Assembly: GCA_050084985.1 (NCBI GenBank)
Contig: JBITNC010000001.1
Location: 109,492,001 to 109,556,000, forward strand
From: Nageia nagi
Lineage: Eukaryota > Pinophyta
DNA length: 64,000 bases
Direction of reading: 5' to 3'
The position numbers were made by a program, and so were the translations under genes. The notes beneath the pieces are model-generated. The model was not told the origin of the DNA. It did not search any database and saw only the letters and a list, made by a program, of their open reading frames with translations. Shown piece by piece: positions 32,990-46,060 of the stretch (position 1 is its first letter; each line of letters opens with the position of its first letter).

Positions 32990-33665
32990 AGGAAAACTAT
33001 TAGGATTCATTGTATCTTGATGAGGAATTGCAATAAATCCTAATAAAATTAAAGCAATAATAGACATGTCTTCTCCTTCCAATATTAAATAATTACATAG
33101 TTTGCAAGAAAAATTACAAGCAATTAGATGTTTTATTTCATAATTATCAGATAATGTAAAACTTTTACTAAATTGTTAAAAAAGGGAACCATTTTCCATT
33201 GGGGTAAAGAACAACAAGAACTTTTGGATGAAATTAAACAATATTTATTAACACCACTAGTATTAAGTCCTCCATGAGCAAATGAACCATTTTTGCTCTA
33301 TTCATTAGCAATAAAAAATGCATTAGGTATTATGCTTGCTCAAAAGAATGAACACAACAAAGAGTAAGCCATATATTACCTTAGTTGAACACTAGTGGAT
33401 TATGAAATTAAGTATGCATATATGGAAAAACTATGTTTAGCCATCATTTTTGCAATGAAAAAACTTAGGCATTACATGTTAAACTAAACTACTTATGTTA
33501 TTGCAAAAGCTAATCTTCTTAAATATATGATGAGTAAAACTTATCAAAACATAAGAACATCAAAATGGATCATGTATTTGATTGAATTTGATCTACAATT
33601 CATCAGTTAAAAATCCATCAAAGGTCAAGTTATACTTAATTATTGAGCGAAAGCATTTTTACAAG
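32990..33665 (+). pseudogene. Element A RT-linked RNase H
   Basis: GKLLGFIVS, AINPNKIKAIIDMSSP, then KNEHNKE-stop-AIYYLS, where B keeps Gln, and KLRHYML and SKTYQNIRTSKWIMYLIEFDL. Many stops and a frameshift. Assigned by alignment with B. Confidence 0.8.
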
Positions 33666-33688
33666 ATGATAATCTCCTTATCATAGAA

Positions 33689-34240
33689 TTGCCTCATGAA
33701 CACATATTTCAATTAGACAATGTTGACTTACCAATAGAATTGGAAGAAGAATGGGATATGACAATACATTTTGATGGTTCTAAGTGTGAAAAGGGAGGTG
33801 GAGTAGGTGTTATATTTGTTAGTCCTCAAGGAATACTAATTCCATACTCATTCAAATTAGATTTTCATTGTACAAATAATAATGCTAAATATGAGGCCTT
33901 AATATTAGCTATTAAGATCGCTCTAAAATTAAAACTATGAAAAGTAAAATTCATCAAAGATTCATTATTAGTTGTAAATTAAATTAAAGGAAACTTTCAA
34001 TGTAAACAACCTTTACTTCAAAAGTATAAACAAATAGTTGAAAATTTATTATCTTTATTGACAAAATATGAAATTCAAGCAACTCTTAGATCAAATAATA
34101 GATTCAATGATGCTATGGTATTAATTAGATCTTTAATACCTCAAAATCCATGCCACCAAAACATTCATGTTGAAATAGTACAAATAATAAAGTCTACTTT
34201 AGAAATAGATGATAAAACATATGATGTTTTAGACATCACA
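33689..34240 (+). pseudogene. Element A second RNase H (archaeal type)
   Basis: TIHFDGSKCEKGGGVGVIFVSPQG and CTNNNAKYEALILAIKIAL are followed by a stop. The GDS box of relatives reads KDSLLVVN here. Then PLLQKYKQIVENLL and LRSNNRFNDAMVLIRSLIP. The first 84 codons are open. Two catalytic-region residues are changed by G-to-A. Confidence 0.85.
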
Positions 34241-34249
34241 ATAGAAGAA

Positions 34250-35520
34250 AAAATCTATGGTATGACCAATTAGTTAAATTTTTAAGAGATGGAGTTTTAC
34301 CTAAAGATTTAACAAAATTAGCTATGAAAGCTTTTAAATTATGAGCATCTTATTATTGCATGTTGGGTGATATACTATATCAAAGAGAATTTGATGGTAT
34401 ATTATTGCGTTATTTAAAATGGATTGATTCATAAATTACAATTTCATTTGCACATGATGGAATATGCGAAGGACATTTTAGCAAACTTGCTATTACAAAA
34501 TGTTTAATGCACATGGGATATATTTGGCATACAATGGAACATGATTATATTGATTACATAAAAAAATGCATTAAGTGTCAACAACATGCTCACCTTTTTG
34601 TTCAACATTCGCAAGTGCTACAACCAATGCAATCTTTGTGGCCATTTTCATGATGGGCCTTAGATTTGATAGGAAAAATATTCCTTACATTTTCAAGAGA
34701 TCATAAATTTATTATAATAGCTATTGAATATTTTATAAAATTGACCAAAGCTATACCCATGATTTCAATAAAAGGTCCTAAAATAGTTGAAGTTATATTA
34801 AATCATCTTATCTATTGATTTGGCATTCCTACTCAATTCTTTACTAATAATGGAAAAAAAATTTAAAAATAAAGAAGTGTTATCATTATGTAAAGCATAT
34901 CACATATTAATTAGCTTTTTAACACTATATTATCCTCAAGGTAATGGTCAAGCTGAGGCTACAAATAAAACCATTAAAAGGATTCTAGTTAAAACTATTA
35001 ATGATTCTCATAAATATTGGTATCTTCTAATTCCACATACTTTATGTTCATTTCATACAATCATTATAACACCAATTGGGGCAACCCTATTTTCCCTTGT
35101 TTATGGTTTATAAGTGGTATTTCCATTGGATATAAAAATTCCTTCTTTACAAATTGCTTTACAAGACTATATAACTAATCAAGTAGCAAGACCAGCAAGA
35201 TTAGATCAATTATTGCTTTTAGATGAAAAAAGAGTCCATGCATTAGAACATATGCATGTATACCAAGAACATATCAAAAGAGGATTTGATAAGAAATTTA
35301 AGATACATGAATTTAATATAGGGGATTTATTTTTAAAAGAAAACCAACAAACATCTCATATGGAATGCTAATTATGTGATAAATTTGCTCCAAATTGGTT
35401 AGGACCTTACATAATCAAGAAATAATATAGTTTTTAGGGCATATCATTTGGCTAATATGGAAGGAAATGAAGAGCATGAATCCATAAACATCATGCATTT
35501 TTTACCATTCTATAGTTAGA
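34250..35520 (+). pseudogene. Element A integrase
   Basis: HDGICEGHF and YIDYIKKCIKCQQHAHLF (zinc part), ALDLIGKI (first Asp present), FFTNNGKKFKNKE (second Asp changed to Asn) and NGQAEATNKTIKRI (Glu present). The C-terminal part follows: PIGATLFSLVYGL-stop, LDQLLLLDEKRVHALEH, HEFNIGDLFLKENQQTS, FAPNWLGPYIIKK. It aligns with B throughout. Stops replace Arg and Trp in several places (for example LIY-stop-FGIP against IICRFSIP). Confidence 0.88.
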
Positions 35521-35594
35521 AAAAATATTTGATCTTTGTAAATAGTGTATATACATGTTTTGTGTGTTAAAAAGAAAAAAAATGATGATGAAAT

Positions 35595-35596
<2 letters not shown>

Positions 35597-35634
<38 letters not shown>
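35597..35634. repeat. (AT)n microsatellite
   Basis: A run of AT dinucleotides between integrase and ORF3 of A. Confidence 0.97.
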
Positions 35635-35637
<3 letters not shown>

Positions 35638-35786
35638 TGTATTAGTAGTTAGCTTTTAAATGGTCAAATACTATCCATGTAATGGACAATAGAAGAGGAC
35701 TTCAATGGATACCTTGGTATGTAAAATCTTGATATCTATGAGATAGAGCTATCTTGTGTGTAACGTAAAATATTACTTTTGAAATG

Positions 35787-37197
35787 AGAAATTTATTATG
35801 TTTACCTACTAATATACAAAAACTAATAGGATTAAAAAATCAACCTATTCCATATGATGGATGGTGAATAGACAATAAAGGAGATGATATCAATATTTAC
35901 ATTGACAAATCCATGTATTTTGTTGATTTTATGCATTATCATGATTAAGTTGAAAAGATAAATCTAATATGTTTTCATTGGCCTATGTTCTCATCACGAT
36001 TGATCCTTGATTGTACTTTCAATAATTGGGTTTTGAACATAGCATATCACACTCTGCAAAATTTAGATCTTCTTTTTAATTGGGTAAGTCAAATTGTAGG
36101 AGATCTTAATCATCATAAAATGATCTATGATTTCACCACTTCATTTTTCCCAACTCCAAGATGATCTAAAAAGCTAATTCAAAAAATTAATTATCATTTT
36201 TCTCATACAAAGTCAAGCTTTTGTTCATCACCTCCACATGAAAGTTTAACATGACAATTACCTTTGGAAATCTTACAAACTCATCTTCCATAATTTCAAA
36301 TTGATAAATCCAATCTGCATTTCATTGAATGATATCATGATGACAAATATGTAAAAATGCTAGAAAGAAACCCATTTAATGTTATGTCTCAAGTGTTTTC
36401 ATTACCTTGGAAATACAAGAGAAAATAACCATGTATTATTACAATGATTGAAACTCTAAAGCTTGGGTTTTAAAACATAATGTGTATAAAGTAGCTATTG
36501 AAATAGATTCCAAAGAAATGTGGATGGAATTAGAGCTAGAAATGAGTTTAATTCATTTTTTATATATACATTGGCTTTATTAAAGACCTAAAATTTTCCT
36601 AAGTTGTGTTAATCATGTGAACATAAAGTATTAGGGATGAATCATATCACTCACTAATGTTATGAATGACTTAGTAATTCAATATAATACTTCTATAATT
36701 TCCAATCATGATATTGTATGTGATTACAATTCACTTTTCAGTAAAACATGTTGTATTGATAATGCTATAAATAAAAAATTAAGATTTAAAAGGATGCTTT
36801 AATGAATTAATTTACAAAAGAAAATAAAACATGAAGTTTATCTTATAGATATTGAAAAGGATTATGTGGATCGAGTCATCAATAATGTACAATCATGTTC
36901 ATAATTATTTTTGTGTTTCCATTATTATGCACAATCAAGTACACCACCACCTACTCAATTATTTAATATTGGTGAACAATCTTTAGAGTCATCCATCAAA
37001 CAAAGAGTTATCTAAAAGTTTAAATCAAAACCAAAGGTATTTCAAGTGTTCTCACCTCCATTAATTATTTATCCACCCAAACGTCAACCATCCATTCTTG
37101 GAATAGGGCCATATTATCTTCAATTGAATCCTCCATATTATTGTGTTTTGAAACAAAGTGGTTGGACCATTGTAAAAAGATCATCCCATAATATTTG
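35787..37197 (+). pseudogene. ORF3 of element A, unrecognised accessory protein
   Basis: Homologue of B ORF3 in the same position. NIYIDKSMYFVDFMHYH, INLICFHWPMFSSRLILDC and HHKMIYDFTTSFFPTPR match the first half of B. VAIEIDSKEMWMELELEMSLIHFLYIHW, IISLTNVMNDLVIQYNTSIIS and SLFSKTCCIDNAI match B 10950-11351. It continues past the B end with VFQVFSPPLIIYPPKRQPSILGIGPYYLQLNPPYYCVLKQSGW before a stop at about 37197. Reading needs several frame changes and bypassed stops. Family not recognised. Confidence 0.68.
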
Positions 37198-37233
37198 AAG
37201 GACTTAGTAATTCTAAAAAAAAGAAACAAAATT

Positions 37234-37258
37234 TGTGTGTGTGTGTGTGTGTGTGTGT
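37234..37258. repeat. (TG)n microsatellite
   Basis: A run of TG dinucleotides just after ORF3 of A, followed by AT-rich sequence with no gene up to about 37690. Confidence 0.97.
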
Positions 37259-37694
37259 ATACACATATGTATTATTTATACTCAAAAATATATATTTTTG
37301 AAGTGTGTTAGCTATATAGTGTGCTGCCCTATATATATATGTCCCATTATTAAATTAGGGAATGTTATCCTTATTTTATGAAAATTATAATGATTTAGAT
37401 GACTTATAAATTTACATTTATGTATTCCCCCATTCATATATACCATTTGTACACATATTACATCACATATGTATGATTAACATATTATTATTTAAAGTGA
37501 TCATCACTCTAGCTTCTATTATGACATCTGATATTTGAATTTTAGTCAATTTAAGATGATAGACAAACATGTTTGATATCTTTAGAATATCACAAACTCA
37601 AACACTATTCTCACATTTAAAATCTCAAAATAAATGGACATTGAATATTTTGAAGTATAGTTTTAAAGGAATTATTCTTCCATTATTTTGCTTC

Positions 37695-37925
37695 ATCCTA
37701 AACCCAAGGCAAAAAAAATAGAGGAGACTACAAAATAAAAAGAGAAGAGAAAAAATAAAAAGAAGTCTAAAATATATGCTTGGGTCATTGCAATATCCTC
37801 TATCAGGGCTATGGATGCCTGATTGGCAATAGAGCAAGGCTGTAGTGGGATATAGGGGTTAATCCTCATCAAGGCTATGGATGCCTATTTGGCAATGGGG
37901 CATACCTTATGAAGAGGAAACATGT
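37695..37925 (+). other. Conserved three-hairpin cluster, element A copy
   Basis: ACCCAAG / CTTGGGT arms enclose a purine-rich stretch. Then come CTCTAT/ATAGAG arms around GGCTATGGATGCCTGATTGG and CCTCATC/AATGGGG arms around a near copy of the same loop. It ends GGGGCATACCTTAT. Sequence and spacing match the minus strand of B 10265-10525 much better than the surrounding non-coding DNA does. Confidence 0.65.
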
Positions 37926-38679
37926 ACAAAGAAATTTGGACCACTATATGCACATAAGGAGTATTGACCTTAAACTATGCATTTAAAAACATTTAATTTA
38001 TGGATGTCTAGAAAAGTAAATGAATATCACCATACACACACAAGTTCAAGATAAACTCATGATATTACGACTATTTTATATCATCTCTAATTATGTAAAT
38101 GAAGATAAAAGAAAGATTGATAAGGCTATTTAATTTATTGTTTCTTTAATCATGTTATGTTATCAATATTATCAATACATCCCAATATAAAATTATCTTT
38201 ATTATTATTTAAATTGATAAGTGATCTTGTTATTCTAGTTATATTCTATATTTGTATAAGATTTCATACCATATATTTATTTATACACATACATAGCCAA
38301 GAAATGGAAAATAATGCATCTAATTCCATACTATTATAATTAAAATATGTCCTATACAATTTAATTTATGAAAATTTCATTATCTAGTATTTTATATAAC
38401 CTTTATGATAATAAAATCAAAATATTTGAACATCATTCAATATATGAAACCATCATAAACTTGAATATATAATCATCAAAAAACATATCATCATATACCT
38501 ATCTACCAATATAAAACTAAACATGACATCATCCCAAATATCATCAATTACTCAATTATATAACATATCAAATCATAACATCTCAAATTACATCATCTCA
38601 TAAAAAATAAACATATAAAAATACATGATCTCATGAAGTATATAGTCTTTTCATCATGATAAAAAAATAATATGGGAAT
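37926..38679. other. Non-coding AT-rich spacer in element A
   Basis: No gene on either strand. Rich in ATCATC and CATAT words. Corresponds to the spacer between hairpins and PMD ORF in B. Confidence 0.5.
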
Positions 38680-40680
38680 CCTTATGGACTATCCCAACCA
38701 TTAGATCCTCCTCAAGGACTAATCCAACCACTACCCTAACCTTGATAACTACCATGATCTCTCTACTATCTACTTGTCTCTCCAGTGTTGTGACTAAGAG
38801 GAATAGTACCAACAAACCCTATAGGAATGACTATTTGTGTATCCCCTTGTAACTTTGATGATCTCACAATACCCTAGGAGGATGTCTAAGGTGTAGTACC
38901 CTTGCTAGGAGAGGCTCTTGATCTCATCATCCTACCTAGAGAACCTATTATCCCAAGCACTATTGCCAGCCTGATATGCTAACAAGTTAATAGGCATATA
39001 ACTTAATGGAGTTATATGATACTATACTCTAGGAGAAAATGTTGGTACACCTATCAACCAAGTCTGAATAATAGCACTATAATAATCCCTTTATTGATAA
39101 ATACCATGAATAAATGCTAAAGATCTACTCTTAGTACCCTCAAGAGTAGGTGTTGCTCCCATCTAATGAGCTTGAGCTCCCTATAGTGATGTATGAGCCT
39201 CATCCTTCTCTATGATATGGATCCCTTTTGGCTCTATATCGATACATGATTGAGTTGGCCTACACCAATTGATATATAAGCTCATAAATATCACCTAATA
39301 AAGTATCAATACTAGGAATCTGAGTCACCAAGATATCACCTCTATCATCATCATCTCTTATTAGGGAAACTCCCTCCTCTACTGGACTCATTGCTTTCTC
39401 CTCTATAATAAACTCCTTAACAACATCTATCATCCTCTCCTCCACCTCACCTATGGTTGTACCCAACTCCTTGACATCATCAATAAGTTGATGAACATGT
39501 CTACTCTCTCTATCATCATTACCACTCTCTAACTCATTATGCCACCAAAATCTAAACTCATCAATGATACCAATATCATCTACCCCAATATCATCCTCAA
39601 TTAATGCCTCATCCTAAGTAGGATATGGTTCTACATACACCAAAGATTGAACAACATCCATTGGGATGGTACTCAACCATTTTGAACTAAACCAAACTAG
39701 TAGTGTACTCTTCCAAAATGAAAAAACTCAAGAAAATCTATCTATTTGCCACTCAATACACATGGCTATAAAATACTAGTAATCTCCCCTACAAGCTTAG
39801 CCCAAACTACATATAAATGATAAGGTCTAAACCTCACCCAATTTGAAATTAACTGAGATAGGATGTAAAGATAATAAGCCACATCTTACCTAATTCCATA
39901 TGATGTATGAAGATAAAAATCATCATGCCATTGAATGATTCCTACCTCATACTCCAAATGGCTACCAAAACTAGCCATAGGTAAGCTTGAAAGGTAAGCT
40001 ATAGCAATATTCTCATAATTACATGCCTATAAAGTGATAGTAACTAATAATAAGGCATGATGCCCCTAAGAATAAAAGAGTAGCTCTCTATAAATCTAAG
40101 CTAATAGTGTAGGTACCCAAGCATACACTATCTCATACTACATCATATCTGCTATAATTAGTAAAAGTAACCATGAAAATCTCCCACCACTAGTATCTAG
40201 GAGAGCATAACACTAAACTAATCTCATCAAATATGAAAAATGTATAGCCCCATATGATCCTCCATCCAATACTAGTAATAATAGATACCTCTAGAAATAA
40301 TCTCAAAAATAATAGTATCAACTCTATCTACTCCATAAAGATATGAAATCACTAGCAAAGCTCAAGCTCTATCTACCACATGCTATATCCTCTAACCATG
40401 TATAGGTAGTCTATATAATCGATGAATGTCCTCTATAGTGATCATCATCTCCCTAGTTAGGAGATGAATGGTTGAAGTATGAGCATCCCATCTATCTAAC
40501 AAAGCTACCAATAAAGGATACTCCCAATGAATGTGACCCATATATGGGCACACACCAAATCCAACCTTCCTAAAAAATGTGTGATCAGAAAGACCCAAAA
40601 ACTCCCTACCCACCTAAATGATAGAAGGGTATCTATAATAAGGCTTGAAAATATCTCAAACCTACAAATTCATAAAACTT
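38680..40680 (-). pseudogene. Antisense PMD ORF in element A
   Basis: Homologue of B 7285-9300, antisense to A gag-pol. 40613-40392 reads FLGLSDHTFFRKVGFGVCPYMGHIHWEYPLLVALLDRWD and MMITIEDIHRLYRLPIHG. 39466-39260 has IPSIDTLLGDIYELIYQL, nearly identical to B. The tail near 38700 again ends GSGW-type. Most of the middle is broken by stops. Keeping the same strand and position in A and B shows the PMD was acquired before the two separated. Confidence 0.82.
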
Positions 40681-41777
40681 AACTTTAAAAAAAATGGGAG
40701 ATTCAACATGAAACACTAATGTTCAAATGCTACCATTATAGAATCCTCAACATCTAACATATAAATTCCAATGACCTTGAAACCCTTTGAGTTTGGGTAG
40801 CAATCATGATTGAGGGTTTGACAATTTGTCAAAATAAATAAAAAGAAAATTCTAAATTATAATCTAATCTAATGCAAACATTTTAAGCACCTAATTATTG
40901 TATTTTATAACTAAAAAATTAAAACAAAATAGTTAAAATATTAGATACAACCAAAAATTAAATAACAAAGTTAGTTTAAAACCCTACCTCTTCTCAAATA
41001 GGTCAAGAATGGCCAATGAAGTGATGATGTAGAGGCATGATAGTCTCATCAGATACTGATAGCTAACAACATAATCAAAAGTATGTCAAATAAATGATAC
41101 CTAGCAAATAAGAAAATGATAAAATAAGATAGAAATTAATAATGAAATTTAAAACTTTTCTTTTTATAATCCTACAACATGGAACACCAATGATCAGATA
41201 GTAGATGCTAGTGATTCATTAACAAATGCTAGCATTTTAAGTCTACTACTAGCAACCTAAAAAAAGGGGTTATTATTATATTTTGCTAAGAAATTTAAGC
41301 TTCATGTGCAAAAGATTTTGATAATACTTCTTAAGATATGGTTGATTTTGCAAATATCAAAAATGGTAAAATGTGATAAATCATTGTTACATAAGATTAC
41401 CCTAAAATTTTATTATCAGGACAAAGGACAACACTATTAAAAACCATATACTAAAGAAATACTTATATAGTACATGTGTGCTAAGACATGCAAAATGACA
41501 TAATAGAAATGTCATGCAACTATCATACAAGCTCAACACATTTTCATACTAAAAATAGTCATTTTTGAAGTATCTCTAAATTTGTTTCCAAAACACATCA
41601 AATGTTAAATCAAAACACATTTTATCATAATTTGATAGATCAAAATTTCCACTTACATAAGAAATTGAGTCAAAATTTCTATCATAAAAAGCCTCAAAGA
41701 CAATTAGATAAAATAATAATTTAAAGCTTCCCATTCTATGTTTTTGAACTATTAACCTCATCTTCAGGTAATAATTC
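40681..41777 (+). other. 3' UTR of element A
   Basis: No gene. It aligns with the B 3' UTR, including ATGACATAATAGAAATGTCATGCAAC near 41495. Motifs of the 20-bp family lie near 41175-41250. Confidence 0.6.
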
Positions 41778-41791
41778 AAAAAGAGGCAAAA
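41778..41791 (+). other. Polypurine tract of element A
   Basis: AAAAAGAGGCAAAA immediately before the LTR start TGTAGACATC, matching B. Confidence 0.8.
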
Positions 41792-42630
41792 TGTAGACAT
41801 CAAAATATGATCCACTTATACATTAAAAATCAAAATAATTAAAATGTTAATGATTTAGATACAATCACTAGTGATCAATAAAGATCACTAGCATCCACTT
41901 ATGATCATCAGTGACTTTGTAATAAAAAAACAAAACATAAAAAATAAAAGATGAATTATAAGTCTCATCTTATTCAAGAAACTAGGGATAGAGAGGGTTA
42001 TTCATTACCTACATTGGCACCAGATGCACAAGCCATTCTATATTTTATGTTGGTGATAAACTTTGACCCTCCTTTCTAGCCTTGAAGATATCCATAAGTA
42101 CCCATTAGAAAATCTATAAATACTAATAACAAATAGACAATAGGAACTAGAAAATTCAAAGTAAAATTATGTTGTCAAAATGAGGATAGAACCAAACCAC
42201 TATAAGGTTTATTTTAATTTAATTACTATTACATGTTTTTACTACATCATGTTAAGATTTTAAGAAGTGCAGGTATGTTTAATATTTTATTTGAGCATGT
42301 GTATAGGGTATACAAGTGCTGGTATGCAACAAAATTTGGAGATATCTACAACATATATGGTCAAAGATAGAACCAAAGAGTGATTCAAATTAGTGAACAA
42401 ATTCAAAATTTTAAAAATTCCAATGACTTGACATTGAGCATCGACATTCTACCTCATTTGCTAGAGTTTTGATAAGGGTCATTAATGACCTTCCATATAT
42501 ATAGTTGAATAACCTATTTTATACATGCATTTGAAAAAAGCCCTTTAATAAGGTAACCAGATCTAGTGATCTGTAATCTGTAATACCAAGGTCTTCCCAA
42601 AAATTAATAAAATTTTAGTTTTTATTAATT
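41792..42630 (+). repeat. Element A 3' LTR (decayed)
   Basis: Begins TGTAGACATC. It shares with B the motif copies at 41864, 41884 and 41904 (exactly 20 bp apart) and an AAAATCTATAAATAC TATA region near 42110. The end is unclear, probably near AATTTTAGTTTTTATTA at 42600-42620. No partner 5' LTR is present in the window. Confidence 0.7.
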
Positions 42631-42634
42631 ATAT

Positions 42635-43218
42635 TTGTCTTGTTTGCTAATAGGGTTGATTTTCTAACTAACAACCTCAAAAGTGTGCATTTGTAGTTTC
42701 ATCAAGTAAATTACTTGGGTTCCTTATTTCAAAAAGAGGTATAGAGGTGGACCCCAAGAAAGTTTTAACTATTTTTGATTTTCCTCCTCCTAAGAACTTA
42801 AAGGAATTAAGAAGTCTTCAAGGAAAATTATAGGAAATCAGAAGGATCATTTCTCAGTTAGCAAATATGACTTCTTCATTTTCTCATTTGTTAAAGAAAG
42901 ATAAGAAATTCATCTAGGATGAAAAATGTCAAGTATATATGGAAAACATTAAAAGGTATCTTACTAATGCTCCAATTTTAGCCCCTAATAAGTTGGACAA
43001 AAGATTGTTACTTTATATTTTAGCAACATTAAGTGCATTAGGAGCAATGCTAGTTCAAAAGGATGACAACAATAAGGAAAGAGCAATTTACTGTGTTAAC
43101 AAAACTTTACTTGATTATGAGATAAGGTATATTCTAATTGAAAAAATATGTTTTTCTATAGTTTTTTCAATTGAAAAATTAAGATATTACATGCTTGCAA
43201 ATACAAATTATGTCATAG
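42635..43218 (+). pseudogene. Element D RT end and RNase H (first piece)
   Basis: QKCAFVVSSSKLLGFLISKRGIEVDPKKVLTI, LKELRSLQGKL-stop-EIRRIISQLANMTSSFSHLLKK, then an open stretch: NAPILAPNKLDKRLLLYILATLSALGAMLVQKDDNNKERAIYCVNKTLLDYEIRYILIEKICFSIVFSIEKLRYYML. The RT before this point is missing, consistent with A having inserted here. The frame is cut after NTNYVIV by element E and continues at 52531. Confidence 0.87.
43214..43218. repeat. Left target-site duplication of element E (CATAG)
   Basis: Perfect match to 52526-52530. Removal of E restores D RNase H (VIV/A then a stop at the Gln of TQADPLRYLM). Confidence 0.93.
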
Positions 43219-43902
43219 TGTAGATGCCTCAAAATGAACCTTTATGCATTTAATAAATTAATTTAATCTTTTAACAATATATTATTTTAAAAGAAATTTA
43301 AAATGTATAAAAGAGGTGTAGGCCATATATTTGACCCTTATGGATTATACAAGGGATCAAATCCTATAATAGAATCATCCCTATATAAAGGCATTAAATG
43401 CATACAAAGACAAAGGAGGGGGATTATTATCAAGAGGAGACTAGACAAGGGGTAGATTATAGAAGACCCAAGGCTTCTATCAACTAAAGATTAAATAGAT
43501 ATTCAAGGACTTGAATATCATTTGTAAATCAAACCTTTACAATGTATTCTTATCTATAATAAGTGAATCTCTTATCTTAAGAATTATCATACTTTCATTA
43601 CATTGATAAATCATTCATTTACTTATCACTTCATATTTCATCACATCTTTAATTTGATAATTAACATGATGTCAAAGGCATACTATTATTAGGGCACCAA
43701 CACCATACTAGTGTATATGATATATCTTGTTCTTGATGTATGCCTTTCCTTGATCAATTGAATATGCATATTAATGAAATGAACCTGTATACTTAATCAT
43801 TTGTTTTCATATTCCTACTTTATGTCAACTAAGTAATAGAACAAATAGTGCATGTGTTAATTCCCCTAATTAATAATAGAATCACATTATTTAGGATCTA
43901 CA
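43219..43902 (+). repeat. Element E 5' LTR
   Basis: 684 bp, TGTAGATGCC...GGATCTACA. TATA box CTATATAAAGG at 43381. Partner at 51839-52525. Confidence 0.93.
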
Positions 43903-43904
43903 TT

Positions 43905-43921
43905 TGGTGAACCTGACATTC
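43905..43921 (+). other. Primer binding site of element E
   Basis: TGGTGAACCTGACATTC, two bases after the LTR, similar to that of C (TGGTGAACCCGAC). Confidence 0.7.
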
Positions 43922-43967
43922 TTACTCACTGAGGTCTTTGTATAAAAAAAAATCCTTTTGTAAAGTC

Positions 43968-46060
43968 ATGAATCCATTTTCACTACTTTTTCTCTCCATA
44001 GAGGAAGTACTCCAAATAGTAGCCAAAGAGCAAGATAAAACTAGGGCTTCTTCTTCTTATATCTCAAAGATGGATCTTAACCTAGATAATCCTATAGTAT
44101 CCAAAACCAAAGTACAATTTTCAAATTTTAGGAGAAGTCTTTGAACTAATCCTAAATTATCTATTCAAATCCCTCCTCCTATGATCATATGGGATTTTGA
44201 ACCTTCATATTCTAATAAATGAATTTCTAGTATTGGAGATACCTCTAATCACTATGTTATTCTTGATTCTAGCAACTTAGATAATTTAGCTCCTCATTCA
44301 AAATCTTTTGATGATAATGAATTCCCTGATCTTGATAAGATTCCTTATAATGCTCAATCCATTCAATAGGTGTTATTTGATAAATAAAAGCTACAATTTT
44401 TTGTTCATAATAATGCTTCTATTATGGTGGAACTTCTTATAAGTAAACTTGCTTAATAACTAGTTGGAAATTACAAAATCCAAAGGTATATTGTTCCATT
44501 ATGAGCAATTATCAAAACATCTCCAGCCTATGCATGAAATGCATGGTGCAAATGATATGATCAGTTGTAATCATAATGTAGGCAATGTAGATCATAATGG
44601 AGAAGAGTCTAAGTTAGATCTTGATGCTAAGTTAGAATAACCACTACATGAGGATGAAGATAAAGAATCTTATAGCAATTTGATCCTTAATCCACATTAC
44701 TTCGATTGAGAGAAGAAAGGTAAGGATCAAGTTCTTTTACTTGATGATGAAATTAAAATTATTATTAAGCAATAACTTATTAAATTTATTAGAGATGCCT
44801 TTAAGCTACAACCAACTTGTAATCTCAAGGAGCATGAGATTAAGGTAGTTATCATTATGGATATCCAAGAAAATACTAATTGGTATAAACAACCTCCATA
44901 TGAACAATTGGAAATCCTAGTAGGGTTATTGCATGAACTTGAGTAGGATAGGGTTAATCATACTAATGAGTTTGCTATTTTGAAAAATATTCCACTTCAA
45001 ACATTAAACAATGCACAACAACCTCCTCCTTCTCCACCACCATCCGCAAATACCAATGTAGGGTTTAACAACATGGTGAGTAATGGGGATAAGTTTCTTC
45101 CATGTTTAAAAAGAACCCTCACTGCTAGAATTCTTGCCAAAATAATCCCTATAAAAAAGAGTATCAAATTTACTATGTTTGATGGTATGCAAGATCCTAG
45201 GATGTATGTTCATAAATTTCATGAAGAAGCTATTGAATATATGCATAATCAAGATTTGTTGGCTAAGTTATTTTCTTATAGTTTGAAGGATGAGGCTCTA
45301 AAATGGTATATTCAACTTTCCAAAAGTAGCATTGATAGGTATGAGGATTTTGATTCACATTTTTTTGCATAATTATGATTATAACATTACTAAGAAGGTT
45401 TATTTTGAGGACTTGTGTAAAATTAAATAGTGCCCTAACTAATTAGTGAAGGATTTTGTAAAGATATAGAAACAAACTACTAATAAACTCACCATGCATG
45501 AACATCTACTCAAGATAGTCTATTTCCTATATATAAGTTATTTGTCATCTCTAATCATCAAACATATTTAGAAGATATGATTAACATTGTTACTAAAAAG
45601 GAAGCATGCATTAAAAAGTTGAGTGTTATGAAACATGTTGAGCATACTTCACCTACAAAATTTGTTACTAAAAATCAAACCAAGGTTGAAGAAAATCATG
45701 TTGCTTGCAAAAAATGAGGTAGTTATCCACCCAAACATACTCACGAATATAATCCTATGGTTGATACTATTGATAATATTTTGAATGTATTATTAGATGA
45801 GGAATTGATCAAATTGCCTCCTATTATTGAACCTAAGTTTACTAATGGTGTGCCTAAAAAATTTCACTATGAGTAATTTTGTAATTATCATAGGGTGCCT
45901 AGTAATCTAACCCAAGATTGCAAGACACTTCATAACCTTATATAGGATTTCATTGATAATGGAGCAATTAGGATGGATCAAAAGCTAGCTACATAGATAG
46001 GACTTGTACATCCAAATAATACACAAATAGGGGTATTCAATAATCCCCTACCATCTTCAT
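43968..46060 (+). pseudogene. Element E gag
   Basis: An N-terminal part of low similarity (MNPFSLLFLSIEEVLQIV...) and an acidic middle. 44980-45372 is an open gag core: a Pro-rich stretch, then IKFTMFDGMQDPRMYVHKFHEEAIEYMHNQDLLAKLFSYSLKDEALKWYIQLSKSSIDRYEDF. The frame then shifts through YNITKKVYFEDLCKIK to a knuckle CNYHRVPSNLTQDCKTLHNLI at about 45880-45950 and VFNNPLPSS at the end. More than ten stops. Confidence 0.8.

Larger units (their letters stand above)
32446..42630 (+). mobile_element. Element A, 3' segment
   Basis: Starts with the TAATT target duplication and continues RT of A. Then come RNase H, second RNase H, integrase, ORF3, three-hairpin cluster, antisense PMD ORF, 3' UTR, polypurine tract and 3' LTR, the same order as in B. 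The right boundary is approximate because the LTR end is badly decayed. Confidence 0.85.
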
